Shown piece by piece: positions 8,763 to 16,907 of a stretch of DNA of 64,000 nucleotides; the first letter of the stretch is position 1, and each line of letters opens with the position of its first letter. The notes beneath the pieces were generated by a model that saw nothing but the letters and a program-made list of their open reading frames with translations, did no database searches and was not told where the DNA came from. The stretch is taken from the NCBI GenBank assembly GCA_964410105.1, contig CAYPFY010000012.1, positions 1 through 64,000 on the forward strand, written 5' to 3'. A program made the position numbers and the translations under genes. The stretch comes from CAYPFY01 sp964410105. Lineage in GTDB: Bacteria; Bacteroidota; Ignavibacteria; UBA10030; SZUA-254.

Positions 8763-9818
8763 ATGGGCTCCATTGACCGACGAAAATTCCTGAAGGCGGC
8801 GGCGCTCGCCGGAGCGGCCGCGGTATCGCACCGTGGACTGGCGTCGACGAGTACCCCATCCTTCTCTGCCAAGCCGGTTGCTATCTCGAGTGCAAACGGA
8901 ACGAAAGCACTTGACAGAGCGATGTCCATGATCAGCGGGGGATCTGACGCGCTCGACGCAGTCATCGCGGGCGTCAATATTGTCGAAGACGATCCGAACG
9001 ACAATTCCGTCGGCTACGGGGGTCTCCCGAACGAGGAAGGCGTCGTCGAACTCGATGCTGCGGTCATGCACGGACCGAGTTATCGGGCTGGGGCGGTCGC
9101 TTCGCTCCGGAACATCAAGAACCCTTCTCAAGTCGCTCGGGTCGTCATGGAGCGCTCGGATCATGTGCTTTTGGTGGGAGAGGGGGCCCTCAGATTTGCA
9201 AAGGCACACGGATTCACCGAGGAAAACCTCCTGACCGATCAGGCGCGAGAGGCATGGCTCAAGTGGAAGGAAAACCTCAGCAATGAGGACGACTGGCTTC
9301 CTCCGCATAAAATAGAAGATGACAATATCGGCCGGCTCATCGAATCCTACATGCGTCACTACGGGACGATACATTGCAGTGCACTGGACACGCGGGGAAA
9401 TCTCTCCTGCGTCACCACAACCAGCGGTCTCGCGTACAAGATCCCTGGACGCGTCGGAGATTCCCCCATCATTGGTGCCGGGCTCTACTGCGACAATGAG
9501 GTGGGCTCGGCCGGGTCGACGGGGCGTGGCGAGGCGAACCTGCTCAATTGCAGCTCCGTCATGATCGTCGAATGGATGCGTCAGAGTAAATCTCCGGAGG
9601 AGGCATGTCTGCTTGCTTGCAAGAGGATAGCGGGGAGGTGTAAGGAAAGGCGGCTCAAGGATACCCAGGGAAGGTTTAAGTTCGACGTAAAATTCTATGC
9701 TATCAATAAACGGGGTGACTACGGCGGCGCGTCAATCTGGAGTGGCGCAAAGTACCTGATCCACGACGGTAGCGGGGTGAAAGTGCTGGATGCCGCATAC
9801 CTTTACAGGCGGGCATGA
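8763..9818 (+). CDS. N4-(beta-N-acetylglucosaminyl)-L-asparaginase (Ntn hydrolase), Tat-exported
   Basis: This 351-residue glycosylasparaginase/isoaspartyl peptidase-type N-terminal nucleophile hydrolase cleaves the GlcNAc-asparagine bond or beta-aspartyl peptides. It begins with a twin-arginine signal (DRRKFLKAAALAGAAA). The precursor should self-cleave before Thr202 in HYGTIHCSALD, the position of the conserved nucleophile; the beta-chain continues with GNLSCVTTTSGLAYKIPGRVGDSPIIGAG, typical of the family. The N-terminal DALDAVIAGVNIVEDDP and GYGGLPNEEG segments also match. The third motif residue is Gly201 rather than the usual Asp of HDT(I/V). It is probably periplasmic and monocistronic. 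Exact substrate is uncertain. Confidence 0.9.
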   Translation: MGSIDRRKFLKAAALAGAAAVSHRGLASTSTPSFSAKPVAISSANGTKALDRAMSMISGGSDALDAVIAGVNIVEDDPNDNSVGYGGLPNEEGVVELDAAVMHGPSYRAGAVASLRNIKNPSQVARVVMERSDHVLLVGEGALRFAKAHGFTEENLLTDQAREAWLKWKENLSNEDDWLPPHKIEDDNIGRLIESYMRHYGTIHCSALDTRGNLSCVTTTSGLAYKIPGRVGDSPIIGAGLYCDNEVGSAGSTGRGEANLLNCSSVMIVEWMRQSKSPEEACLLACKRIAGRCKERRLKDTQGRFKFDVKFYAINKRGDYGGASIWSGAKYLIHDGSGVKVLDAAYLYRRA

Positions 9819-9990
9819 ATTTGGCTTAGAGAGACTGTTGCGCGTCAGAGGCCATTTTCGTATCATTCCTTAGGAGCAGTTGTCATTCTTTTCCGGCTGC
9901 CGGGATAGGATTTCGGCACATGCCAGTATCGACAGGTCCTGCGTAGATGGGTGGAGAGAGATACCCACTAATGATGGTGCAAAACGTATA

Positions 9991-10566
9991 ATGGCAATCA
10001 ACCAATCCCAGATTCGAGAAAGGCACTCGGAATTCGAACGGGAAGCTCTCCCGCATATGGATATTCTTTTCAACTATGCACTGAGGATGACCGGGAATCC
10101 GGACGATGCGAAAGACCTGGTTCAGGAGACATTCCTCAAGGCGTATCGGTTTTGGGATAAGTACGAGAAGGGAACGAATATCCGGGCATGGCTGTTTCGG
10201 ATAATGAAGAATTCGTACATTAATCGTTATCGGAAGGAAACAAAAGAGCCCGAGACTGTTGACTACGACGAGATTCAGAATTTTTACAATTCCATACGAT
10301 ACGAGGCAAGCGATCAGAACGACCTCCAGGAAAAAATATTTGGGGGACTCTTAGAGGACGATGTTACGAAGGCGATGGAAACACTTCCAGAGGATTTCCG
10401 GACCGTGGTCATCCTCTGCGACATAGAAGATCTGAGTTATGAGGAGATTGCGGAATTTGTCGATTGCCCGGTAGGGACAGTTCGTTCGAGGCTCCATCGT
10501 GGCAGGAAGATGCTGAGGGCGAAGCTGTTTGAATACGCGAAAAAGCACGGATACGTAACCAAGTAA
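9991..10566 (+). CDS. ECF-type RNA polymerase sigma factor
   Basis: This 191-residue sigma-70 family member has regions 2 and 4 only: region 2 contains DAKDLVQETFLKAYRFWDKYEKGTN, and region 4 contains TLPEDFRTVVILCDIEDLSYEEIAE with the helix-turn-helix ending CPVGTVRSRLHRGR. That is the RpoE/SigW architecture. The start at 9991 (ATG, MAINQSQIRE) is preferred to an upstream in-frame start because alignment to the family begins there. A gene for a zinc-finger anti-sigma factor follows after 45 bases and a thioredoxin-like lipoprotein after that, suggesting an envelope or redox stress regulon. The regulon is inferred only. Confidence 0.93.
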   Translation: MAINQSQIRERHSEFEREALPHMDILFNYALRMTGNPDDAKDLVQETFLKAYRFWDKYEKGTNIRAWLFRIMKNSYINRYRKETKEPETVDYDEIQNFYNSIRYEASDQNDLQEKIFGGLLEDDVTKAMETLPEDFRTVVILCDIEDLSYEEIAEFVDCPVGTVRSRLHRGRKMLRAKLFEYAKKHGYVTK

Positions 10567-10611
10567 CAGGTAGAGAATATTCGATAATTGTGAAGAGGTC
10601 GTAATCCCCAC

Positions 10612-11442
10612 GTGAATTGCCAAGGTGTAATTGAGAGCGTCACGGCTGCCGTTGACGGAGTACTCCCGCGCGAAATCGCCCCCCAGTTCGAAGATCACAT
10701 CGCTCACTGTCCGAGATGTCGGGCGGAATACGAGCTCGAGCGTGCGACTAAGGCACTAATCCGAATTCGCGTCCGTGCCTGTGCTGCGCCTTCCGACCTC
10801 CGGCAGCGAATTTCCGCCGCCCTTGAAAGCGAAAACCCTGTGGCAATTGGTCCGCAGCCCCTCCGGCGCAGGTTATTCACCTGGCCCGCGTGGCAGATGA
10901 TGCTAGCCGCGGGAGGAGTCGCCATTACCGTTCTTCTGCTTTTCGCCATCACCCCAACCAAGTCCCACCATAACCACTCCCAGCCGGCTGATGGCAACAT
11001 CATCCACCAGACATACAATAATTTTGATCGTATCCTGGACGGAAAGATCGTTCCGCAGGTTGCCTCCTCCGACCCTGCAGTTGTCGAAGCCTACATCCAG
11101 CCCAGGGTGAATTTTCATGTAAAAGTGCCGCGAATGAAGCGTTACACTCTCATGGGAGGCAATTCGAGTCTCTACCAGAACCGCGCGCTCGCGCACATCA
11201 TGTACCGGAGCGGTCATGACTTCGTCTACCTTTATCAGGTGCGTTATGGTGACGTGCTCGAGGGAACGGCTCTCAATCTTCCGCCGGACGTGATCGCCGA
11301 GTTGAAGCGCACCGGATGGTATTTTGAGAATCACTCACCGGATTGTTCCCTTGCGATTTGGCTTGTCGACTCGAGCATTTGTTGCGCGATCGCTGACGTC
11401 AAGAAGGACGAGCTCCTCGCCTCTTTGCTCGGGAGCGAATAG
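10612..11442 (+). CDS. Zinc-finger anti-sigma factor, membrane anchored
   Basis: This 276-residue protein starts at GTG and carries an N-terminal anti-sigma zinc finger with the H29-x3-C33-x2-C36 motif (DHIAHCPRC) plus Cys3. A single transmembrane helix spans about residues 92-113, and a ~160-residue extracytoplasmic domain follows. The family binds its cognate ECF sigma factor, encoded immediately upstream, and releases it on a signal. The outer domain contains the pattern YIQPRVNFHVKVPRM and a pair of adjacent cysteines near the end (SSICCAIADV). With the downstream TlpA-like gene, these could make the signal thiol-based, but that is inference. Confidence 0.85.
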   Translation: MNCQGVIESVTAAVDGVLPREIAPQFEDHIAHCPRCRAEYELERATKALIRIRVRACAAPSDLRQRISAALESENPVAIGPQPLRRRLFTWPAWQMMLAAGGVAITVLLLFAITPTKSHHNHSQPADGNIIHQTYNNFDRILDGKIVPQVASSDPAVVEAYIQPRVNFHVKVPRMKRYTLMGGNSSLYQNRALAHIMYRSGHDFVYLYQVRYGDVLEGTALNLPPDVIAELKRTGWYFENHSPDCSLAIWLVDSSICCAIADVKKDELLASLLGSE

Positions 11443-11448
11443 CGCTGC

Positions 11449-12009
11449 ATGCGGAGGATCCCCCTATTCACTTTCGTTCTGGCAGCTCTACTTCACTTTC
11501 AAGGCTGCTCGAAAAAAGAGAACTCGGGCGGAGCGAGGGAAGCACCTCCCGCGGCCCTCGTTGCGGAGGTCTCGTCAGTGACGGCACGGACAGGCAGGGC
11601 CCCTAACTTCTCCTGGAAGGATCGGGACGGCAGAGTGATGGACTTCGATGCCTTTCGAGGAAGAGTGACTCTCGTGAACTTTTGGGCGACATGGTGTGTC
11701 CCCTGTAAGCGAGAATTGCCGGACCTCGTCGCCCTCAGCAAGGAATTTGTCAGCACGGATATTCGGATCCTGGGCGTCTCGACCGACCGAGGTGCCAACG
11801 TCGTTCAGGAAGTGGGATCATTTATTCAGGAGCATGGGATCCCGTACCAGAACGTCGTATCGAACGAAGAGCTGGAGGATGCCTTTGGCAATATCAGGAT
11901 GATACCGACCTCGTTCCTCATTGATCGCGATGGCAGGATCGCACAGACCTATGTCGGTCCGCGCTCGAAAGACTTCTTCAAACAGGCCATCGAGGCCCTG
12001 AGAAACTAG
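11449..12009 (+). CDS. TlpA/ResA-like thiol-disulfide oxidoreductase lipoprotein
   Basis: This 186-residue protein has a lipoprotein signal (LLHFQGC, acylated Cys20) and one thioredoxin-fold domain of the TlpA/ResA/AhpC-TSA kind. The active site is WCVPC (Cys83, Cys86) in NFWATWCVPCKRELP; the cis-proline loop is MIPTSF. Such proteins reduce or maintain thiols in the periplasm, for example in cytochrome c maturation. The start is 6 bases after the anti-sigma stop, so the sigma, anti-sigma and thioredoxin genes form one transcription unit. Confidence 0.92.
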   Translation: MRRIPLFTFVLAALLHFQGCSKKENSGGAREAPPAALVAEVSSVTARTGRAPNFSWKDRDGRVMDFDAFRGRVTLVNFWATWCVPCKRELPDLVALSKEFVSTDIRILGVSTDRGANVVQEVGSFIQEHGIPYQNVVSNEELEDAFGNIRMIPTSFLIDRDGRIAQTYVGPRSKDFFKQAIEALRN

Positions 12010-12033
12010 GCCTTCCCCTCTCCGCCCGACTGC

Positions 12034-12708
12034 ATGACCGCTATCTCGACAATCGGCGAGTTTGGCCTGATTGAGCGGATCCGTCGTATCGTCGAAACCC
12101 GGGCTGGGCAGTAAAAGATCAGAGCCAATTGATCCACGGAATCAGGGATGATACCGCTGTGTTCCTGCCCCCCAGCCTCGGAAACCGTGCAGCTGTTGAC
12201 CACTGACGCGCTCGTCGAAGGAATCCACTTCGATCTGAGCTTCACATCATTAAGACATGTCGGCTGGAAGGCACTGTTGTCCAGTTTCAGTGATATTGCC
12301 GCCATAGGGGGTCGCCCGTTAAATGCGACAATCTCCATACCCCAGAAAATATCCATCGAGATGATAGACATCAGCGACGGATTAGCCTCCGAAATACATC
12401 ACCTGTGCCGCAGCTCGGGACTCGGGGCGGTGGTCTACGAACATAACCTGACGATGATTTCTGTTACTCAGGCGATTGCATCGGAGTTCAATGGACACTC
12501 TGTCGATTATGCGCTAGACGGGAGCGAGGAGTATGAGCTTCTCATCATCATAACCGACAAGGATTTTGAGGTGCTCGAGACTCTCCCTGGAGACACCTCC
12601 ATCATCGGTCGAACGCAGCAACGGGAAGAGGGACTTGAGCTCGTCGGAGAAAACGGAGAGCACACAAGCCTTCGATCGACGGGGTGGAACCATTTCCCCC
12701 GGAGCTAA
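12034..12708 (+). pseudogene. thiL: Decayed thiamine-monophosphate kinase
   Basis: ThiL phosphorylates thiamine monophosphate to the active cofactor. Remains of the gene are spread over two frames. ATG 12034 begins MTAISTIGEFGLIERI, typical of ThiL, and runs into TAA at 12112. The next family motif, GIRDDTAVFLPP (12138 onward), is in another frame. After a C6 run the frame returns to the first and continues as QLLTTDALVEGIHFD. There is also an internal deletion: NATISIP is joined almost directly to MIDISDGLASEIHHLC, whereas intact ThiL has roughly 115 residues between, including the Mg-ATP-binding GGDTT. The C-terminal part (DYALDGSEEYELL through WNHF) is well preserved. Both frameshifts and the deletion make a working enzyme very unlikely. 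The partial frame from 12148 remains open. Confidence 0.88.
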
Positions 12709-12759
12709 TCCCCTGAACAGCGGAGGCTGCGTCGCCAAAATCCCTCCCCGCAGCTCCAA

Positions 12760-13968
12760 ATGAATCGGATACGCGACTATTTAGGACTGCAGCATAACAT
12801 CCTCATCATGCTCCTCGCCGTGCTCCTCGTCGGAATGGGAGAGGAAATCTGGTCCCGCTTCGTCCCAAAATATCTCGAAATGGTTGGAGCAACAACGTTG
12901 GCAATTGCGGCATATGGAACGCTCGAAGATCTCCTCGATGCAATCTATCAGTATCCGGGAGGTTTGATTGCCGATAGACTGGGGAGGAGACGATCTCTAG
13001 TCCTTTTCATCGCAATCTCCTTACTCGGGTACCTCCTTTACCTCGGAGGCGGATCGTGGAAATGGATCCTCGTTGGTACAATATTTGTGTCAGCTTGGGG
13101 AAGCCTCGGCTCACCTGCGATGTTCGCGATCATCGGGGACAACTTACCATCGGAGAGACGAGCGATCGGATTTGGGGTGCAATCCATTCTGAAGCGCATT
13201 CCAATGGCGATCGCCCCCGTGATAGGAGGGTGGCTCTTGACGTGGAATGGATTCGAAAAGGGGGTTCGCATAGGACTGGGTATCACAATCTTGCTGGCGA
13301 TTCTGGCCATCTTCGCGGTTCTGCTATGGTATCGAGAAGACAAACCGGGGTTTTCGGGGAGCGCCAACTTGAAGGAAATCTGGAGATCGATGAATCCGGC
13401 GCTGAAGCGACTGCTACTTGCCGATTGTCTCGCTCGGTGGGCGGAAGGAATTCCAAGAGTTTTCATAGTCCTCTATGTCATGAACATTCTCCGGGCAGGT
13501 GCGATGCAATTTGGGTGGTTGTCATCGGCGCAGATGATTGCCGCGTTGATCGTCTACATCCCGATATCGAAATTATCCGACCGGGGGAATCGCAAACCAT
13601 TCATTGCGCTGACGTTTGCCTTTTTTGCCCTTTATCCGCTTACCCTCGTCTCGGCGTCGAGTCTTGGTTGGATCTTCGTTGCTTTCATCGCAGGAGGATT
13701 GCGTGAAATCGGAGAGCCGGCCCGCAAGGCGATGATCGTTGACCTGGCCCATGACCGGGCCCGCGGCCATTCGGTGGGAGTGTACTACTTGATCAGGGGA
13801 ATTGCCGTTTTTCCTGCATCCCTTCTGGGGGGGTGGTTATGGACCCTTGACTACCACCTTCCATTCTATGTCGCCTTTGCGATGGGGTTTGCGGGACTCA
13901 CCTATTATGTCCTTTCCATACCATTTGCCGGGACAATCCTGCAGCGGGAAGATGAACCCTCGACCTGA
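12760..13968 (+). CDS. Major facilitator superfamily transporter
   Basis: This 402-residue protein is a 12-helix MFS transporter. The signature loop between helices 2 and 3 reads GGLIADRLGRRRSL, and an equivalent segment in the second half reads SDRGNRKPFI. Hydrophobic segments are spaced along the whole chain, with a larger cytoplasmic loop near the middle (WYREDKPGFSGSANLKEIWRS). The substrate is not deducible. It lies 51 bases after the thiL remnant. No terminator is obvious after it. Confidence 0.88.
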   Translation: MNRIRDYLGLQHNILIMLLAVLLVGMGEEIWSRFVPKYLEMVGATTLAIAAYGTLEDLLDAIYQYPGGLIADRLGRRRSLVLFIAISLLGYLLYLGGGSWKWILVGTIFVSAWGSLGSPAMFAIIGDNLPSERRAIGFGVQSILKRIPMAIAPVIGGWLLTWNGFEKGVRIGLGITILLAILAIFAVLLWYREDKPGFSGSANLKEIWRSMNPALKRLLLADCLARWAEGIPRVFIVLYVMNILRAGAMQFGWLSSAQMIAALIVYIPISKLSDRGNRKPFIALTFAFFALYPLTLVSASSLGWIFVAFIAGGLREIGEPARKAMIVDLAHDRARGHSVGVYYLIRGIAVFPASLLGGWLWTLDYHLPFYVAFAMGFAGLTYYVLSIPFAGTILQREDEPST

Positions 13969-14136
13969 TTTCTGGACCTGCCGTGATTTTGGCTTTAATC
14001 CAAATTCACCCGGGTGTGGCAATCCTCTCTGGATCGGAGGCCTTTCCAGGAGAGACTGTTAGATCCATGATAATCCGATTCAGGCCTAGCATGGGCAAGG
14101 ACCTGATCTGCGCCCCTGAGATCGTCGTCCCCCTCA

Positions 14137-14165
14137 TTGAATATAACTCGGGAAAGTGGTATAGT
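14137..14165 (+). promoter_or_regulatory. Promoter of the Tat-type aminotransferase gene
   Basis: TTGAAT (14137-14142), a 17-base spacer and TATAGT (14160-14165) form a good housekeeping promoter 58 bases before the ATG at 14223. An AGGAG ribosome site follows at about 14213-14217. The 254-base gap before this gene contains nothing else I can identify. Confidence 0.65.
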
Positions 14166-14222
14166 GTGGTTACCTCCGACTCCGAAGAAACAGACCAAGA
14201 TAAAACATTCTAGGAGTGCGCC

Positions 14223-15503
14223 ATGCCTTCATCCCGCCGTCGATTCATCCGTCAGGTCGCCAATGGCGTCATCGGCACTTGGGCACTCAGTGCCGTACCT
14301 GAATCCTCCCGCGCCCGATACATCATCGCCAAGGATCAGGATATAGCCCATGACGATGAGCATTTCTGGAGAGTAGTGAGAGACCAGTTTCCCCTCTCGC
14401 GCGAGCGCATCTATCTCAATAATGGCACGATAGGCCCATCTCCTTATCCGGTGCTGGAATCCGTGAAACGATCACTTGAAGAAATTGACACTTCCGGTGA
14501 CTACGGTGGCTGGGATACCGTGCGGCCAAAGCTGGCGAAATTCGTGAACGTCGCTGAGTCTGAAATTTCCTTGACACACAACGTCACCGAAGGCATAAAT
14601 GTGGTGGCCGGCGGATTACCTCTTCGACAGGGCGACGAGGTAATTCTCACTACTCACGAACATGTCGGAAACGCGCTGCCATGGCTCAATCGTCGACGGA
14701 TTGACGGCATCGTCCTCAAAGCATTGAAGCCCGCTCCAACGGCGGAGGAGAACCTTAATCGACTTAGTGATATGATCACCAAACGCACGCGCGCGATCGC
14801 GATCCCGCACATCACATGCACCGTCGGGCAGATCTTCCCTGCAAAGGAGATCGCGAAGCTCGGCCACGACAAAGGCCTCTGGGTATTTTTTGATGGTGCT
14901 CATGGTCCCGGTATGACCTCGCTTGATCTGAAGGAAATGGGATGTGACTTTTATGCTACCTGCTGCCACAAATGGATGTGCGGTCCGAAGGGCACGGGAT
15001 TTTTATACGTCCGGCAGGAACTCCTCGACGTCTTGCAGGCCCGTTGGGTTGGAGGGTATTCTGACTCCGGATGGGACATGACGACAGACCCACCGGAATT
15101 TAAAGGATATGTCCCGACGGCACATCGATATGATTTTGCGACCCAAAACGCCTCGATCTATATTGGCCTTGGAGCTGCGATCGACTTTCTCTATCACATC
15201 GGAATGGACAACATCGTCCGGAGAGGATCATCGCTTGCGGCCCATCTTCAGAGAGAACTTCTCAAACTAGGCGACAGGATTGAAATGCTCACTCCCACCG
15301 AAGACCGTTCGCGGGGGTTTGTGGTCGGATTCCGCCTGAAAAACATGCCGTACGACAAATTTGGTGAGCACGCGTCGAAAAAGGGATTTCGCATACGCCT
15401 AGTGGCGGAGGGACACTTGAACTCTATCAGGATTTCGAGTCACATATATAATTCCTATGAGGAGATCGATAAGTTCCTCGAAATTGTCCGGGAGGTAGCC
15501 TGA
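14223..15503 (+). CDS. Class V aminotransferase, Tat-exported (IPN epimerase/cysteine desulfurase-like)
   Basis: This 426-residue PLP enzyme of fold type I begins with a twin-arginine signal (SSRRRFIRQVANGVIG). The PLP lysine is predicted as Lys250 in CCHKWMCGPKGTGFLY, with the PLP-nitrogen aspartate Asp224 in FFDGAHGPGM and a conserved YLNNGTIGPSP near residue 64. This set resembles secreted isopenicillin-N-epimerase-like proteins rather than IscS/SufS, because no desulfurase active cysteine loop is visible. Two cysteines precede the lysine. Substrate and role in the envelope are unknown. Confidence 0.87.
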   Translation: MPSSRRRFIRQVANGVIGTWALSAVPESSRARYIIAKDQDIAHDDEHFWRVVRDQFPLSRERIYLNNGTIGPSPYPVLESVKRSLEEIDTSGDYGGWDTVRPKLAKFVNVAESEISLTHNVTEGINVVAGGLPLRQGDEVILTTHEHVGNALPWLNRRRIDGIVLKALKPAPTAEENLNRLSDMITKRTRAIAIPHITCTVGQIFPAKEIAKLGHDKGLWVFFDGAHGPGMTSLDLKEMGCDFYATCCHKWMCGPKGTGFLYVRQELLDVLQARWVGGYSDSGWDMTTDPPEFKGYVPTAHRYDFATQNASIYIGLGAAIDFLYHIGMDNIVRRGSSLAAHLQRELLKLGDRIEMLTPTEDRSRGFVVGFRLKNMPYDKFGEHASKKGFRIRLVAEGHLNSIRISSHIYNSYEEIDKFLEIVREVA

Positions 15504-15505
15504 CC

Positions 15506-16147
15506 TCAAGGGGCGAGACGCTTGATGGTCCATTTGGCCCCCTTCAGACGCTCATAAACGATGCGATCATGGAGCCGAGCCTCCCGCGCGTGCCAGAATT
15601 CGATCCGGCAAGGGATCACGCGGTATCCTCCCCAGAATGAAGGTCGGGGTATTTGATCGCCAGCGAGTTTCGTTTCACAAGCAGCACTTAGCCGTTCCAG
15701 CTCTTCCCGTGAAGAAAGATAAGCTCCCTGGGGCGAGGCCCAAGCGCTGACCTGGCTGTCACGCGGGCGCGAGCGAAAATACGCATCCGAATCCTGCTCG
15801 GCAACACGCTCCACAGACCCCTCAATCCTCACCTGAATCTCGAGAGCTTGCCAGTGGAAAACAAGCGCGGCCCGCGGATTCTTATCCAGCTCCTTCCCCT
15901 TCCGGCTTTGATAGTTCGTATAGAACACGAACCCCTTCCTGTCGGCGTGTTTCAGCAACACCATGCGTGCTGATGGCGCACCATCGGATGAAACGGTCGC
16001 GAGCGTCATAGCATTATGCAGCGGGACGTTCACCTCTGCAATTTGGAACCACCGTTCAAATTCTGTAAAGGGGTCGGGATCGACAGTCCGCTCGTCAATC
16101 GCACGATTCATTCGAATTAAATCCTGAATTGTGGAAGGTAAAGCCAC
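15506..16147 (-). CDS. pdxH: Pyridoxamine 5'-phosphate oxidase
   Basis: This 213-residue FMN enzyme oxidises pyridoxamine or pyridoxine 5'-phosphate to pyridoxal 5'-phosphate. Length and motifs match: TVSSDGAPSARMVLLKH near residue 50, FYTNYQSRKGKEL for FMN phosphate binding, RPRDSQVSAWASPQG, the WGGYRVIPCRIEFW substrate segment and the terminal RLAP. It converges tail to tail with the PLP-dependent aminotransferase gene, leaving two bases between stops. The adjacency of a PLP enzyme and a PLP-synthesis enzyme may be coincidence. Confidence 0.95.
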   Translation of the reverse strand: MALPSTIQDLIRMNRAIDERTVDPDPFTEFERWFQIAEVNVPLHNAMTLATVSSDGAPSARMVLLKHADRKGFVFYTNYQSRKGKELDKNPRAALVFHWQALEIQVRIEGSVERVAEQDSDAYFRSRPRDSQVSAWASPQGAYLSSREELERLSAACETKLAGDQIPRPSFWGGYRVIPCRIEFWHAREARLHDRIVYERLKGAKWTIKRLAP

Positions 16148-16259
16148 CGTGAACCAATATAAAAATTTGGGTGCTCGAACTCAACGCCTGGCACCTGAGT
16201 CGCCGGCGTCAGGGATTGCGGAAAATGACTTATCTCACGATATTTCGTATCATGCATTC

Positions 16260-16451
16260 ATGGAAGACCAGACGACCGGCAGTTACATATGTGCCTATTG
16301 CGGTGAAGAGAACGAGACCATAATCGATCCATTCGGTGGACCGCCGCGAACCTACACGGAGGACTGTGCTGTCTGCTGCCGCCCCAATGTATTAAAGATC
16401 ACGTTCCTTTCCGGAGGAGGCGTCCATATCGAGGCTGAATTTGAAGGATAG
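16260..16451 (+). CDS. Small cysteine-rich CPXCG-type zinc-binding protein
   Basis: This 63-residue protein has CAYCG near residue 11 and C(x2)C at CAVCC, followed by RPNVLKITF and an acidic C-terminus. It matches the short CPXCG-motif cysteine-rich family, presumed to bind one zinc. The start at 16260 (MEDQTTGSY) is preferred because upstream residues in the same frame do not resemble the family. The gene is divergent from pdxH. Function unknown. Confidence 0.75.
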   Translation: MEDQTTGSYICAYCGEENETIIDPFGGPPRTYTEDCAVCCRPNVLKITFLSGGGVHIEAEFEG

Positions 16452-16585
16452 TCTCGGATTTCCGAGGCGCCGCTCAAAGTGGGCATGCGAGGCGGGTGAT
16501 ACAACCCACGGGAGGTGATAGTAGCCACAACTCCTCACGTACGGATTTGCTTGATTGCATCCAGACACCTGAGGATAAGAGCCGC

Positions 16586-16735
16586 ATGAAAGTAAAATAC
16601 CAGTTCCCGACCCTTACGCGCGAGCAGCGCATTCTGATAGAATACATCCTTGAAGGAGAAGTCGAGAAGCAGGGGTGGTATGCCGTCATTGCGCTCGAAC
16701 TTTGGAAAACCGTAGGATTCATTTGCATTCAATAA
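16586..16735 (+). CDS. Possible small protein, unknown
   Basis: A 49-codon frame starting MKVKYQFPTLTREQRILIEY could encode a small soluble protein with a helix-forming, acidic middle (IEYILEGEVEK). An in-frame GTG at 16496 would extend it. I recognise no family. A perfect GGAGGTGAT ribosome-site sequence near 16510 is not followed by a correctly spaced start in this frame, which weakens the call. Confidence 0.3.
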   Translation: MKVKYQFPTLTREQRILIEYILEGEVEKQGWYAVIALELWKTVGFICIQ

Positions 16736-16748
16736 AGGGACCATCCAC

Positions 16749-16898
16749 GTGAAGTTCGTCGCATTTGCAGGCTTATTGTGCGGAATTGTCGCCGTCTCGA
16801 TGGCGATGAAGAAGGCCAAACCGCATCCGAGCGTCCGTCCTCGAGAGAGCGAGAGCCTCTACGCTATCGACGAACTCCTCCAGGAACAAGAGTTCTGA
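16749..16898 (+). CDS. Small membrane protein (49 residues)
   Basis: A GTG-started frame encodes 49 residues: a hydrophobic N-terminal segment (VAFAGLLCGIVAVSMAM) followed by basic residues (KKAKPHP) and an acidic, helical end (IDELLQEQEF). This is the pattern of a one-helix membrane peptide with a cytoplasmic tail. It stops 9 bases before the convergent SPFH gene ends. No family is recognised; the composition is coherent enough to suggest a real gene. Confidence 0.45.
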   Translation: MKFVAFAGLLCGIVAVSMAMKKAKPHPSVRPRESESLYAIDELLQEQEF

Positions 16899-16907
16899 CC
16901 ATCCTCC

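Noticed and set aside
11900..12200. Thiamine diphosphate riboswitch near thiL
   Set aside because: No conserved CUGAGA or related THI-box pattern was seen in the short space before the thiL remnant.
13056..13706. A 216-residue frame inside the MFS transporter gene
   Set aside because: It is fully contained in a well-supported membrane protein gene on the same strand, and its composition looks like a frame shadow.
16505..16525. A perfect GGAGGTGAT ribosome-site sequence
   Set aside because: No start codon at proper distance leads to a plausible frame, so it does not define a gene.
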